Below, piece after piece: positions 34,451 through 46,482 of a stretch of 64,000 nt of DNA (position 1 is its first letter; the number at the start of each line of letters is the position of its first letter). The position numbers and the translations under genes were made by a program. The notes under the pieces are model-generated. The model made no database searches and was not told the origin of the DNA. It saw only the letters and a list, made by a program, of their open reading frames with translations. The DNA comes from Heterohyrax brucei (lineage: Eukaryota; Chordata; Mammalia; Hyracoidea; Procaviidae). The stretch lies in assembly GCA_028571685.1 (NCBI GenBank), contig CM053166.1:57622111-57686110 (forward strand), in the 5' to 3' direction.

Positions 34451-34653
34451 GCTATATTCTGAACTAGTTTGTTATCATCTGGGGTTGGATATAGTGGTGC
34501 TTACTTTGTCAATTGAGAAGAGGGACCTCTACACCTGAAAACCTAACTGACTTGTGAAGTGGTCAGATACCTTTTGCTTTAGATTTTAAGACAGCCTAGA
34601 GAAACATCTGCAATCTATCCTCACAGTACCTCTTCCAGCCTCTACATACTCAC

Positions 34654-35612
34654 ATGGGTTGCAAAAAGCAACAGACATTTGTGGCACACAAGAAATCAGC
34701 CATGGCTTCAAAAGGCTCCCAAACAAAGCAACAAAGGAGTTTTCCAGATGAAGAAACTTTTATGAAAGCATCAGAAAGTGAATACAAATTGATTATATAC
34801 AGAGCCCTTCTATACCTTGTACAAAATGCAGGAGAACAAAACAAAAAATTAAGCAAAATGTTCGATCTGATGGAACACCAGTACTCTGAAATCCAACAGA
34901 TCAAGAACAAAACCAACGATGTAGAAACTTCAATGCAAAGCCAAGAAAGCAGAATGGAACAAATGGAAAAAAGAATGTCTGACTTGGAAGACAGAGCTAC
35001 CGAGGCTAGCATCTATGAGCAGAAATCAGAAAAAAAAAAACAAGAAAAATGAAGAAACATTAAGAAGCATGTGGGACTCTATTAAGAGGAACAACCTTCG
35101 ATTAATTGGAGTCTCTGAATAGGGTGAGACATCTGAGAACACAGAGTATCATTGCTGAGCTGATGACAGAAAACTTCCCAGAAATCATGAAGGAAGAGAA
35201 CATAGACATCTCAGATGCATATCATATGCCACCCAATATGGATCTCAAAAGAAAGACTCCAAGACATAATACAATCAAGCTCAACAAAATGAAAAATAAG
35301 CAGCAACTCTTAAAGGCAGCAAGGCTCAAAGCAAAGCTAACATTCAGAGGGAAACCCTAGAGGCTGTCATCAGATTTCTTAGCAGAAACCATGCTGGCAC
35401 AGAGACAGTGGCATGACACATTCAAAGCCTTGAAGGAGAAGAACTTCCAACCAAGAATTATATATCCTGCAAAACTATCTTTCAAATACGAAAATGAAAT
35501 TAAGACATTCCCAGATAAACAGAAACTCACAGACTTTGTAAAAACCAAACCAAGACTACAAGAAATATTGAAAGAAGTTCTTGGCTCTGGCATAGAAGAA
35601 AAAAACCACTAA
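34654..35612 (+). pseudogene. L1-A ORF1 (RNA-binding chaperone), broken
   Basis: Start ATG at 34654 (MGCKKQQTFVAHKKSAMASK). Residues about 60-125 form a coiled coil (MEQMEKRMSDLEDRATEASI). The RRM begins at RNNLRLIGVSE. The C-terminal domain holds KTPRHNTIKLNKMKNKQQLL and LKEKNFQPRIIYPAKLSFKY, ending at 35612 after VLGSG. Breaks: a frameshift in the A-run near 35028-35045, a TAG after GVSE, a 2-base loss near 35148 (L1-B keeps AGAG) and a TAG at 35358-35360. The intact protein would trimerise on L1 RNA. Length without breaks fits the usual 320-340 residues. Confidence 0.92.
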
Positions 35613-36043
35613 CTTTATATTTTAGAACGACTTTACTACTCAAAACTCTACTCAGTTAGGGAAGGCTCCAAAGCCAATCACAGCTTTGATAAGGAAAGAA
35701 GCAATCCAGTGATCATCACGAAAACTATGGTGTCATCATATTAAAAAGAGGGATGTACTACAGTTGTTATAGTCCTTCCAGGTGGACAGGAAGATGACAA
35801 GACTGGTAGTAATTAAAATTGGGTTTATATATAGTTTATTAAGGGGGATAATAGGGGCAGCTGTAAAGCACAACAAGATACATCATATCATTTCAAGAAA
35901 TGTAACACACGAGTCTCAGCAACCACAAAACCAGCTCTGAAAAAGGTGAAAAATCAACTCGCAAAAAAGAACGTTCCAGAACAGACTAATAAGAACAACA
36001 GAGAAAACATCAACATAAAAATAAACACATCACAGTGGCAGCA

Positions 36044-39000
36044 CTGAACACATACCTATACGGCACCTGGCTTGGCTTCTTGGCTATCAATAATTACATT
36101 GAATGTGAATGGACTGAATGCTCTAGTGAAGAGACATCGAGTGACATCTTGGAACAAAAGATATGACTCATCCATATGTTGTCTACAAGAAACTCACTTG
36201 GGACCTAAAGACAGGAACAAACTGAAAATTGAAGGTTGGAAGAATATATATCAAGCTAACAATGAACAAAGAAGAGCATGGGTGGCAATTCTAATCTCAG
36301 ACAAAATCAATTTTCATGTCAAATCCACCATCGTGGACAAAGATGGACATTATTTATTGCTGAAAGGTTCAGTACACAAGCAAGACTTAACTATATTAAA
36401 TATTTATGCACCTGATATCACAGCACCTAAATACGTTGAAGAAACACTGACTACGCTCAAAAGAGAGTTAGATGACTCCACCATAATAGTGGGAGACTTC
36501 AACATTGCACTCTCAATACTAGACAGATCATCTAGAAAAAAAAGTAAGTAAAGATACAGAAGACTTCATTGCCACAATTAACCAACTAAACCTCATTGAT
36601 ATATACAGAACTTTCCACCCATCAGCAGACAACTACACCTTCTCCAGTGCACATAGAACATTCTCCAGAATTCACCATGTGTTAGGCCATAATGCAGTGC
36701 TCAACGAAATCCATACCATTGAATTACTGCAAAGCATCTTCTCAGATCATAAAGCCATCAAAGTTGAAATCAATAGCAGAAAAAACACAGATAGAAAGTG
36801 GAACTCTTGGAAACCGAACAACATCTTGCTCAAAAAAACATGGGTTATAGAGGAAATCAAGGATGAATTAAAGAAATTCATGGATTCCAATGAGAACGAA
36901 AACACTTCCTACCAGAACCTATGGGATACAGCCAAAGCAGTGCTCAGACGTGTTTATCTCCATAAATGCACACATCTGGAAGGAAGGAAGAAACCAAAAC
37001 AAGGAACTAACCCCACAGCTTGAACAAGTAGAAAGAGAACAACAGAGGAACCCCTCAGGCACCAGAAGAAACGAGATCATAAAGATTAGAGCAGAGTTAA
37101 ATGAATTAGAGAATAGAAAAACAATTGAAAAAATTGAAAAGACCAAAAGCTGGTTTTTTGAGAAGATCAACAAAATTGACAAACCACTGGCTAAACTTAC
37201 TAAAGAAAAGCAGGAAAGGAAACAAATAACCCAAATTAGAAATGAGAGGGGAGTTGTCACCACAGATGCATCAGAAATCAAAAATATCATAACAGAATAC
37301 TATGAAAGACTGTACTCTAACAAATTTGAAAACCTAGGGGAAATGGACAAATTCCTTGACTTATACCTCCTACCCAAATAATCACAACGTAAAGCAGAAC
37401 AACTTAATAAATCCATTACAAAGGGAGAGATTGAAAAGGTCGTCAAAACACTGCCAACCAAAAAAAGTCCGGATCCAGATGGCTTCACTGCAGAATGCTA
37501 CCAAGCATTTAGAGAAGAGTTATCTCCAATACTACTGAAACTATTTCGCAGTATAGAAAGGGATGCAGTACTCCCAAACTCATTTTATGAAGCCAGCATA
37601 ACTCTGATACCTAAGCCAGGGAAAGACCCAACAAAGAAAGAGAACTACAGACCGATATCACTCATGAATCTAGATGCAAAAATCTTCAACAAAATTCTTG
37701 CCAACAGAACACAACAACATATCAAGAAAATAATTCATCATGACCAAGTGGGATTCATACCAGGGATGCAAGGCTGGTTCAACATCAGAAAAACAATTAA
37801 TGTGATTAACCACATAAATAACACAAAAGACAAGGATCACCTGATTTTGTCCATTGATGCAGAAAAGGCATTTGATAAAGTCCAACACTCATTCATGCTA
37901 AAAATTCTTAGCAAAATGGGCATAGACAGCAAATTCTTCAACACAATAGGGGCCATTTATACAAAGCGAATTGCCCGCGTCATCCTGAATGGAGAGGGAC
38001 TGAAAGACTTTTCTGTGAGATCAGGAACTAGACAAGGATGCCTACTCTCACCTCTTCTATTCAACTTTGTGCTAGAAGTTTTAGCCAGAGCAATTAGACA
38101 AGACCAAGAAATAAAGGGCATCTGCATTGGCAAAGAGGAAGTTAAAATCTCCCTGTTTGCAGATGATATGATTGTATATGCAGAGAATCCCAAGGAATCT
38201 ATAAGTAAACTACTCAAACTGATAAAAGAGTTCAGCAAAGTCTCAGGATACAAGATAAACATAAGTAAATCGGTAGGACTCCTTTATACCAACAACAAGA
38301 CTGCTAAGGAAGAAATTATCAAATCAATACCATTTACGATAGCCCATAAGAAAATAAAGTACCAAGGAATTAATCAAACTGGAGAAATAACAGACTTTTA
38401 CAAAGAGAACTACAAGCCCTTACTACAAGAAACTAAGAGAGACTTAGATAAATGGAAAAACCTACCCTGCTCATGGATAGGAAGACTTAACATTGTGAAA
38501 ATGTCTCTTTTACCCAAAGCAATCTATTTATATAATGCAAACCCAATACAAGTTCCAGTGACATTTTTTTAATGAGATGGAGAAACAAATCACCAATTTT
38601 GTTTGGAAAGGGAAGAAGCCCCGGTTAAGCAAGGTACTACTAAAGAAGAAGAACACACTGGGAGGCCTCTCATTACCTGACTTTAGAACATACTACAGTG
38701 CCATAGTGGTCAAAACATCCTGGTGCTGGTATAAGAACAGACAGATCAATCAGTGGAACAGAACTGAGACCCCAGAGATGACACGATCTGCCTATGAACA
38801 GTTGCTATTCGACATGGCCCTAAGACATTAAACTGGGGTAAAAACAGTATCTTCAACAAATGGTGCTGGTAAAATTGGATATCCATCTGCAATAAACTGA
38901 AACAAGATCCATATCTTATACCTTATACAAAAACCATGTCCAACTGGATAAAAGACCTAAATATCAAACCTAGAACGATAAAGCTCATTCAAGAAAAGGT

Positions 39001-39883
39001 AGGAACAACAATGGAAGTTTTAATACACAATGAGGACAGACTCCAAAATCTGTCAAACAAACCACAACCATCAGAAGAGAAAATAGATAAATGGGATCTA
39101 TTAAGAATTAAACAGTTTTGCTCATCTGAAGACTTTATTAATAGAATTAAAAGAACACCTACAGAATGGGAAAAAACATTTGGCAACTCTATGTCAGACC
39201 GATGCCTGATTTCCATAATCTATAAGATACTACAAAATATCAACAAGAAGAAGATAAATCATCCAATTAGGCAATGGGCAAAGGAGATGGACAGACATTT
39301 CACTAAAGAAGAGATCCAGGCAGCCAAAAAACACATGCGGACATGTTCACGATCTTTAGTTATTAAACAAATTCAAATCAAGACGACAACGAGATACCAT
39401 CTCACCCCAAATAGGTTGGACATGATCCAAAAAACACAAAACAACAAATGCTGGAGAGGCTGTGGAGAAAGTGGAACTCTCCTGCATTGTTGTTGGGATT
39501 GCAAAATGGTCCAGCCTCTTTGGAAAACAATCTCGCACTTCCCTAAAAAAATAGATATTGATATACCATTTGACCCAGTAATTCCACTACTTGGAATATA
39601 TCCTACAGAATCAAGGCCTTTCACACCAATGGACACATGCACCAGAATGTTTATTGCAGCACAGTCCACGATAGCAAAAAGGTGGAATCAACCCAGATGC
39701 CCAACAACAGAAGAATGGATAGGTAAACTATGGTACATATACTCAATGGAGCACTATGCAGTGATAAAGAACAACGATGACTTCAGGAAACATCTCATGA
39801 CCTGGTTTCAACTGGAAGACATTATGTTGAGTGAAAGTAGTCAGCGACAAAGAGACAAATACTGTATGAGACCTCTACGATAA
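36044..39883 (+). pseudogene. L1-A ORF2 (endonuclease-reverse transcriptase), nearly complete
   Basis: Endonuclease at 36084-36760: SIITLNVNGLN, CCLQETHLG, LNIYAPD, GDFNIALS and FSDHKAI, all expected catalytic positions present. Reverse transcriptase at 37400-38570: [26 protein letters not shown], and [11 protein letters not shown] with both aspartates. Zinc knuckle CWRGCGESGTLLHCCWDC at about 39449-39502 (CX3CX7HX4C). Ends CMRPLR then TAA at 39881-39883. Breaks: native start region disrupted by a micro-insert (36060-36083), frameshifts near 36540, 36947, 38565 and 38815, and one TAA at 37379-37381. A live ORF2p nicks the target and copies L1 RNA; this one cannot be made whole as it stands. 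Confidence 0.94.
36060..36083 (+). repeat. Micro-insert of AfroSINE tail in L1-A ORF2 start
   Basis: 24 bp (CGGCACCTGGCTTGGC core) with a short CTAT repeat at 36056-36059 and 36084-36087. The older L1 reads ...TATCTATCAATAATT without interruption at about 1695-1715, giving the empty site. Confidence 0.75.
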
Positions 39884-39935
39884 GATCTCAAAAACAGACT
39901 TGTGTATAGAAGAAAAGACTCTTTGACAGCTGCAA

Positions 39936-39962
39936 GGGAGCGGAGGGAGGGAGGGGGGAGGG
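39936..39962 (+). other. G-rich polypurine tract of L1-A 3' UTR
   Basis: Five or more G-runs of three or more in 27 bases, about 50 bp after the ORF2 stop. A G-rich tract here is a conserved feature of mammalian L1s and can form a G-quadruplex in other species. Equivalents: 52506-52539 (L1-B) and 63587-63617 (L1-C, complement). Confidence 0.8.
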
Positions 39963-41145
39963 TTTAGATTAGATAGTTGCTTGCTATCTGGTTGGGTGAA
40001 ATTGGTGATAGCACACATTAGAAACAAGAACAATATTAAGTGGACTTAAACATAACATGAGTACTCCTTCCATCTTAACCCAATGTTGCAGGGTTAGAGT
40101 AGCTGGGGCAGGGGGCAGGGGACCATGCTCTTAGGTGAAAGCGAGGCCAATTGGCACAACTAGCGTTTTGCTAAGAGGGCTCTCTTCACCCCATGTTGGT
40201 GAGTGGCGTCTGGGGTCTTAAAAGCTGCCAAGCTGCCATCCGAGGGCACAGCAAATGGTCCCAACTCAGCAGGAACGGATGCTCACCGTGGACCAAAATG
40301 GCATGGGGGAAAGACAACCCAGAAGACGATAAGACCCACATCAGTGGGTGCCTACATACACTTGGGACAGGAAGAACCGGATGGTGCCCGGCCACCAACA
40401 GTGATAGCCGCGATAGAGTTCACTAAGTTGAGTCTCACTGGTAACACAAGAATAAAAAGGGGTGCACCCTGAGATCCCCACTGAAAGACCTCAATTGATG
40501 GTCCAGTGGTTTCGGGGTTCCCCTGGTAGCATGGCCCCTCACCCTGATGCTGCTCTTGACCATAAATCATAACGAAGGTCCACGCTTCAGACAGGAATGG
40601 ATTGGACTTGGTGATGCGGTGAACATATATTGGATGCACTTTATGGTTCTATACATCTATAGGATGTCATCCTGCTGACCTCTGGCTGGAGGAAGGAGAG
40701 TGGGTGGAGAGGAGGGAAAAAAGAGACTGTTGGGAGAATGAGACATGTATGGAGCAGAGAGGAATAGTGTGCTGTCACTGGGCAGGGAGAGCAGTGGAAG
40801 CTGCATATAGGTGGGTATGTAAATTTATAGGGGAATGTACATTTCCCCTCAGTTATAGTAAATAAAATATTTAAAAAAAGAAAGCCAATGAAAGGAGACG
40901 AAAAACTAACAATAAACTAATAATAAATTAAAAAGGAAGTGGAAGGGTCAAGGGTAGATTCTAGATTTTCTGTATGTAGCTTGTTTAGGAACATAAAAAA
41001 GGATTAAAAAACAATCCTTGAATAACAAAAGTGAAACCATCTGTATATCAAATTGGTGACTTAATCACATGGGAAAAAATTATTTCAAATAACTCTAAAA
41101 CCCAGTTTTCACTGTGTTTCTAAGACAAGAATCATCTTAAGGGCA

Positions 41146-41619
41146 TGTCATGGATTGAATTGTGTCCCCCAAAAGACATGTGTAGCAATTTGGCAAAGTC
41201 CTGATTCCTGGTATTGTGAGATATTCCTTTATGTTGTAAATCCTCCCTCTATGATGTTAATGAAGGAGGATGGCTGGTGGTTAATCTATAAGATTGTATA
41301 TTGCCTTGAGACAATCTCTTGAGATATAAAGCAAAAGGAAGTAAGCAGAGAGTTGGGGACCTCATACCACCAAGAAGCAGTGCCAGGAGCAGAGTACATG
41401 CTTCGGAACAGACCTGGGGTCTCTGAGCTTCAGAGGATCCCAGTCCAGGGGAAGTTTGACTACAAGGACCTCCCTCAGAGCCAACAGAGAAAGCCCTCCC
41501 CTGGAGCTGATGCCCTGAATTTGGACTTGTAGTCTACTGGACTGTGACGGAATAAAATGGCTTTTTAAAGCCATTCATTTGTGGTATTCCAGGTATAGCA
41601 GCACTAGACAACTGAGACA
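41146..41619 (+). mobile_element. Solo LTR, ERVL-MaLR type
   Basis: Sense LTR, whole in outline, TGTCATGGATTG to ACTGAGACA, with the perfect 5 bp duplication GGGCA at 41141-41145 and 41620-41624. Contains AATAAAATGG near 41552. Surrounding DNA (40893-41140 and 41625-42094) is anonymous. Confidence 0.93.
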
Positions 41620-41624
41620 GGGCA

Positions 41625-42094
41625 AAAAGAAATACAAAGGGTCAAACTGCTTTCAGTGATCAGATTGATAGTGAAGATTGAATTGCTATTTTGAAACTAT
41701 TAGGCACACACCGTATTAGGATAAAACAAATAAATAACTGTCAATGTCATTAGAAACTGAGATTTTCAGTCTAAGAAGAAAGGTACATACAAATAATAAA
41801 CTTAAAGAAATTTCATAAACTCCAAGTAAACTTCATTTTGAATTAAGATGCATTTATCTCAATTTGTGGCTCATTTTTATTTTCTAAAAAATATACACTT
41901 GCCATCTCTGATCACTGTAAAACTAATGGTAGCAGTGAATGCTAACCCAGTAGCAGTGAATATTCCTGACACTCAAATTGTTGTTTGTCAGTGCTCTGAG
42001 CCACTAAAAGGAAACAGGACTCACTGGAGAAAAGTTGAGCTTAGATCTGAGGCAAGAAATGTACAGGATACACAGTTATAGCAGGAAGTCATGT
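41625..42094. other. Anonymous DNA
   Basis: No gene or repeat recognised. The open frame at 41848-42081 shows no domain. Confidence 0.5.
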
Positions 42095-42534
42095 CAAAAG
42101 AACGTGGTAATCAACTCAAAGGGATTCTGCTTGCTAAAAATGCAATGATTTGAACACCAAAAAAAATAATGATACTAAGCTCAGGAATAAGACAAGGCTG
42201 TTTGCTCTCATCACTTCTATTCAATATTGTACTGAAGGCTCTAGCTGGAACAACCAGGCAAGAAAAAGAGATAAAAGCCATCCAGATGGAAAAGAAAAAA
42301 AGTAAAATTATCTCTATTTGCAAATAACAGTCTTATATATAGAAATCCTAAGGAATCCACTAAAAAACCCAATTGTATTTGTATACACTAGCAATGAACA
42401 ATCAAAAAATGAAATTTACAAAAGAATCCATTTGCAATAGCACCAAAAATAAAATAAAATACTTGGGAATAAATGTAACAAAATGTGTATGCTGAAACTA
42501 TGAAGCATTGTTGAAAGAAATTACAGAAGGTCTA

Positions 42535-42983
42535 TGTCATGGATTGAATTGTGTCCCCCCAAAAATGTATGTGTTGATTTGACTTGGTTTGGAGTTCCAA
42601 TATGGTGCCCTTCCTCCCACGTGTTGTGAATCCTGCCTCTGTGATATTGATGATGGAGAATGGTTTGCAGTTGTCTTAGTGAGGCAGGACTCAAGCTTGT
42701 GGAATATAAGGGAGAGAAGTGAGATGAGGAAGTTGGGAACCTCATACCACAGAGAGAGAAGCACCGAGAGCAGTGCATGTCCTTTGGACCCGAGGTTCCT
42801 GTGCTGAGATGCTCTCACTGGATGTGGACTCAGCCTACTGGACTGTGATGATTTTTCATATTGAATGGACTTGTAGCTTAAGAATGGATTTGCAGTTTAC
42901 CAGACTGTCTCAATAAAGCTTTTCTACATGAAACCTTCCACTCATGGTACTTTCCATTAGAGCAGTACCTGGTGACTAGGACA
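42535..42983 (+). mobile_element. Solo LTR, ERVL-MaLR type
   Basis: Sense LTR, whole in outline, with the perfect duplication GTCTA at 42530-42534 and 42984-42988. Closest to 13119-13574. Confidence 0.94.
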
Positions 42984-43053
42984 GTCTATATAACTGGAAA
43001 TTATCACATGGTCATGTATTAGAAGGTTTTTATCTTAAGACAGCAATACTGTC

Positions 43054-43629
43054 TGTGGTGGTCAGGATTATGTCAGCTTGGCTACTACATATTTGGCTGC
43101 TGTATTAAGTGGCAGGGAGGGGTTTGTGGTGGCTCCCCGCCCCTCGGCTGTCATCTCGCGAGCTTTCAGTATGGTGGCTGGTCGCTCACGTGGTCAGGAG
43201 CTCCTGCTCTCTGCTTCCAGGGTCTGGTTCTGGGACTTGAGCTAGCAGCTGCTGGACTCTTTAGTCCTTACAGTCGGCACTTTAGAGTCCTGCTCCATGA
43301 CCTGCCTGGGTTCGCTAGCCTCTGCCCACTCCTGCTCCCTGACCTGCTGATCCTGGTTTTGCCAGCCTCTGTCGCTTCATCTTGCCACCAGCTTGGGATC
43401 CACTGACGTACACAACCGGTGATCTAGAACTCTGCTCTCTGACTTGCTGACCTTGGGTTCCTCAGCTTCCGTGGCCATGTGAGGCTTGTGCCAGAGCTTG
43501 GGACATTTAGCTTCTGTAATTATGTGAGCTGTTTCCTATATTTGTATCTATCTATCTATATATTATAAATCTTTCCTTGTACGTACACGTGTACTGGTTT
43601 TCCTTCCCTAGAAAACCCAGCCAGAGACA
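43054..43629 (+). mobile_element. Solo LTR, probably ERVL-type
   Basis: 576 bp from TGTGGTGGTCAGGATT to CCAGCCAGAGACA, flanked by CTGTC and CTATC (4 of 5). GC-rich middle with repeated CCTGCTCCCTGACCTGCTG-like phrases and a (TATC)n run near 43545. Not related to the TGTCATGG LTRs. Family assignment is tentative. Confidence 0.75.
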
Positions 43630-44032
43630 CTATCTAATTGATCTACAAATTCAATGCAATTCCTATCAAAATTTCAATGGCCCTTTACAGAAATTGACAA
43701 GCTGATTCTAAAATCTGTATGGAACTGCAATGGACCCATAAGAGTCAAAACAATCTTGAAAAAGAACAAAGTTGGAAGACTCACACTTCTCAATTTAAAA
43801 ACTTACAACAAAGCTACAGTAATCAAGGCAGTATGGTACTGACATAGGACAAATATATAGATCAATGGAACAGAATTGCAAATTCGGAAATAAACCAATA
43901 CATTTACAATTAATCAACTTTCAATAAGGTTGCCAACACCATCTGATGAGGAAAGAATAATCTTTTAAACAAATGGTACTGGAACAACTGGATATCCACC
44001 TACAAATGAAGGAAGTTGTATCCCTACTTCAT

Positions 44033-44149
44033 AGCCAAGCCAAATGCCATCAAGTCGGATCCAACTCATAGTGACCTTACTGGCCAGAGTAGAACTGACC
44101 CCCAGAGTATTCAAGGAGCACTTGGTGGATTTGAACTGCCAACCTTGTG
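44033..44149 (-). repeat. AfroSINE with CTTGGC-type tail
   Basis: Antisense, 5'-truncated copy (about 117 bp). Its tail GCCAAGCCAAATGCCATC is the same type as in the micro-inserts, but here it is joined to normal SINE body (CATAGTGACCTTACTGG, GAGCACTTGGTGGATTTGAA). It interrupts L1 sequence (CTACTTCAT before, ACCATACACGAAAATT after). Confidence 0.88.
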
Positions 44150-44592
44150 CATACCATACACGAAAATTAATTTAAAATGGACCACAAACCTAAATGTAAA
44201 GGTTAAAACTGTTAAACCCTTAGAAGAAAACATAGGAGTAAATTTTTATAGCTTTGAGTTGGAATCAACCCAGCAGTAACCAGTGGGTTAGTCAATGGTT
44301 TCTTAAATATGACACCAAAGTAAAAGCAACAAAACAAAACTTAAATTGGACCACATTCAAAATAAAAACTTCTGTGCTGCAAATAATACCATCAAGCAAG
44401 TGTTTCCCAAAGAATGGGAGACAATATTTGCAAATCATATATTTAGGAAGGGTCAAAAAATCCAAAATATATAAGGAAGTCTTGCAATCTAACAATACAA
44501 ACAATTCGTTTACTCAATGGGCAAAAGATCTGAAGAGAAGATATGCAAATGCCAACAAGCACTTGAAAGATGCTCAGTGTCATTAGTCATTA

Positions 44593-44626
44593 GCCAAGCC
44601 AAGTGCTGTCGAGTCAGATCCGACTC
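44593..44626 (-). repeat. Micro-insert of AfroSINE tail (34 bp)
   Basis: GCCAAGCCAAGTGCTGTCGA and GTCAGATCCGACTC inserted in old L1 between CATTAGTCATTA and AAATGCAAA, two motifs that are adjacent in related L1s (compare 54575-54590). No duplication could be fixed. Confidence 0.82.
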
Positions 44627-44941
44627 AAATGCAAACAAAGCCACATTGAGATGCTAATTCACATTACCTGGGATGACTATGATAAAAAATGACAGACAGT
44701 AACAAGTGTTAGGGAAGATGTAGAGAAATTGCAATCTTATACATTGCTGCTGGGAATGAAATATGGGGCAGCCATTTTGGAAAATAGTTTGGTAGCTTCT
44801 CAAAATATTAAACATAGCGTTATCATACAAACCAGCAATTCCACTCCCAGAAAAATGAAAACACATACTCCCACACAAAAAAGCTGTACGTAAATATTCA
44901 CTGTAGTATCATTTGTAATAGTTGAAATGTGGAAACAATTA

Positions 44942-45386
44942 TGTATTAGTTTCCTAGGAATGCTGTAACAAATTACTACAAACATAGTGGCTTAAAAAAG
45001 CAGAAATTTATTCTCTCACAGTTATGAAGGCTAGAGGCTTGAAATCAAGGTGTTCACAGGGCTGTGCTCCCTGTTAAGGCTTTACAGTGAATCCTTTCTT
45101 ACATCATCCAGCTTCTTGTAGCTCTAGGTACCCCTTAGATTATGGTTGCATAGCTCCAATCTCTGCCTCCATCTTCACACAATCTTGTCCTCCTTCTTTC
45201 ATTTCTCTATGTGTCTCTTATAAGGACACTTGTCATTGGATTTAGAGTCTACCTGCATGATCCCGGATGATCTCAAGAGCCGTTGCTAAATCATGTCTGC
45301 AAAGAACCTTTTTCTAAATAAGTTCTTATTCACAGATTCTGGGATGTGGACATCTCTTTTTGGAGACCACCATTCAACCCACTACA
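44942..45386 (-). mobile_element. MLT1-type LTR fossil
   Basis: Antisense, TGTATTAGTTTCCTAGGAAT at the left and CATTCAACCCACTACA at the right, a pattern I recognise as an old eutherian MaLR LTR. It interrupts the old L1. Older than the afrotherian-type LTRs. Confidence 0.85.
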
Positions 45387-45838
45387 AACTCAAATATCCA
45401 TTAATGAATAAACAAAATTGTGGTTCATCCATACCACAGAATATTCTTTGGCAATAAAATTGAATGAAGTATTGATATATACTAGAACATGGGTGAACTT
45501 TGAAAATACGGTAAGTGAAAAAAGCCAGTCACAGAAGAATATTTATATTGTATATACATATATGTTCTATTTATATGAAATGTTCAAAATAGACAAATCT
45601 GTAGAGACACAAAGTAGATCAGTGGTTGCCTAGGGTGGAAGGAGTGGTAGGAGGAATGGAGAGTGACTGCTAATGGTTATCAGGGTTCTTAGGGGGAGTG
45701 ATGAAAATGTTCCACAATTAGATTGTGTTAATAACTGCACAACTGTCTAAATATACTAAAAACCATTGAATTGTGCACTTTAAATGGATAAATTGTATGG
45801 AGTGAAAACTGTACCCACATAAAACTGTTAAAAATGAG

Positions 45839-46482
45839 GAATCAAAAATGAATAATGAATGTAATAGACTGAAATGCATCAAATGTGCAAAAAAACCATA
45901 GGCTCATAATGACTTCTTTAAAAGCTCATTGGTTACTTTTAGATAATTCTAGGGAACTAACTAGTTTTTTTGAAAATTGATGAATAAAGGTAAAGAATCA
46001 AGTACTAATTCTGCTTTTCCTATATGAATCATACCTCAGGATATCCAAATAGGTCAGCTGATAAAGACAGAAGAAACAACAGAATTAAAATATCACAAAT
46101 TGCAAACCCAAGTGAAATAATACGCAAAACTCAGCATTAGCTGAAAAGCTGAATAACTTTGTAGTGGAGTCTAACAATACCCGAATCCACTGATTAATCT
46201 TAGTATCAATGAAAATGGAATAGCCAGAATTATGGGCTTCCCAATAAGATGCAATATGAAATACATACTACCACCTACAAAGTATTCTTACCAATAAAAT
46301 CAACTCTGAAATGGAACAAGTCTCAATCTAACTGTCAATTACAGTACATATGAGATTTAAAGGAACATTTTAAATGACACTAGAGAAATGGATATAATGA
46401 GCAAAATAACTGACTGGGAAATTTTAAAGGGCAAATGTCTTAAATTTTTTAGCAAAAAATAAATGGAAACAGTCTAAGAAGA
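45839..46482. other. Anonymous AT-rich DNA
   Basis: No gene or repeat recognised. Confidence 0.5.

Larger units (their letters stand above)
33652..40880 (+). mobile_element. L1-A: full-length young L1 LINE
   Basis: Complete 7.2 kb element from a GGGGGGCGGAATCAAGATGG 5' end to an A-rich 3' tail. Flanked by the perfect 12 bp duplication AAAGCCAATGAA at 33640-33651 and 40881-40892. Order: 5' UTR (33652-34653) with duplicated monomers, ORF1 (34654-35612), spacer, ORF2 (about 36044-39883), 3' UTR (39884-40870) with a G-rich tract. The target fits L1 endonuclease preference (AT next to AAAA). A handful of frameshifts and stops in both ORFs make it non-autonomous, but sequence is close to L1-B and L1-C, so the lineage was active fairly recently. 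Confidence 0.97.
42095..45838 (+). mobile_element. Old L1 LINE with five nested insertions
   Basis: ORF2 from the reverse transcriptase ([20 protein letters not shown] at about 42185) to the C terminus and a 3' end near 45838 (AACTGTACCCACATAAAACTG). Interrupted by a MaLR LTR (42535-42983), an ERVL-like LTR (43054-43629), an AfroSINE (44033-44149), a micro-insert (44593-44626) and an MLT1-type LTR (44942-45386). Numerous stops and frameshifts. It is an old eutherian-type L1, older than L1-A. Confidence 0.88.

Noticed and set aside
37379-37381. Stop at the same ORF2 codon in L1-A (TAA) and L1-B (TGA 49988-49990), possibly a shared programmed stop
   Set aside because: The codon probably derives from CGA, a CpG-containing codon prone to decay. 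Two independent changes are simpler than a functional stop.
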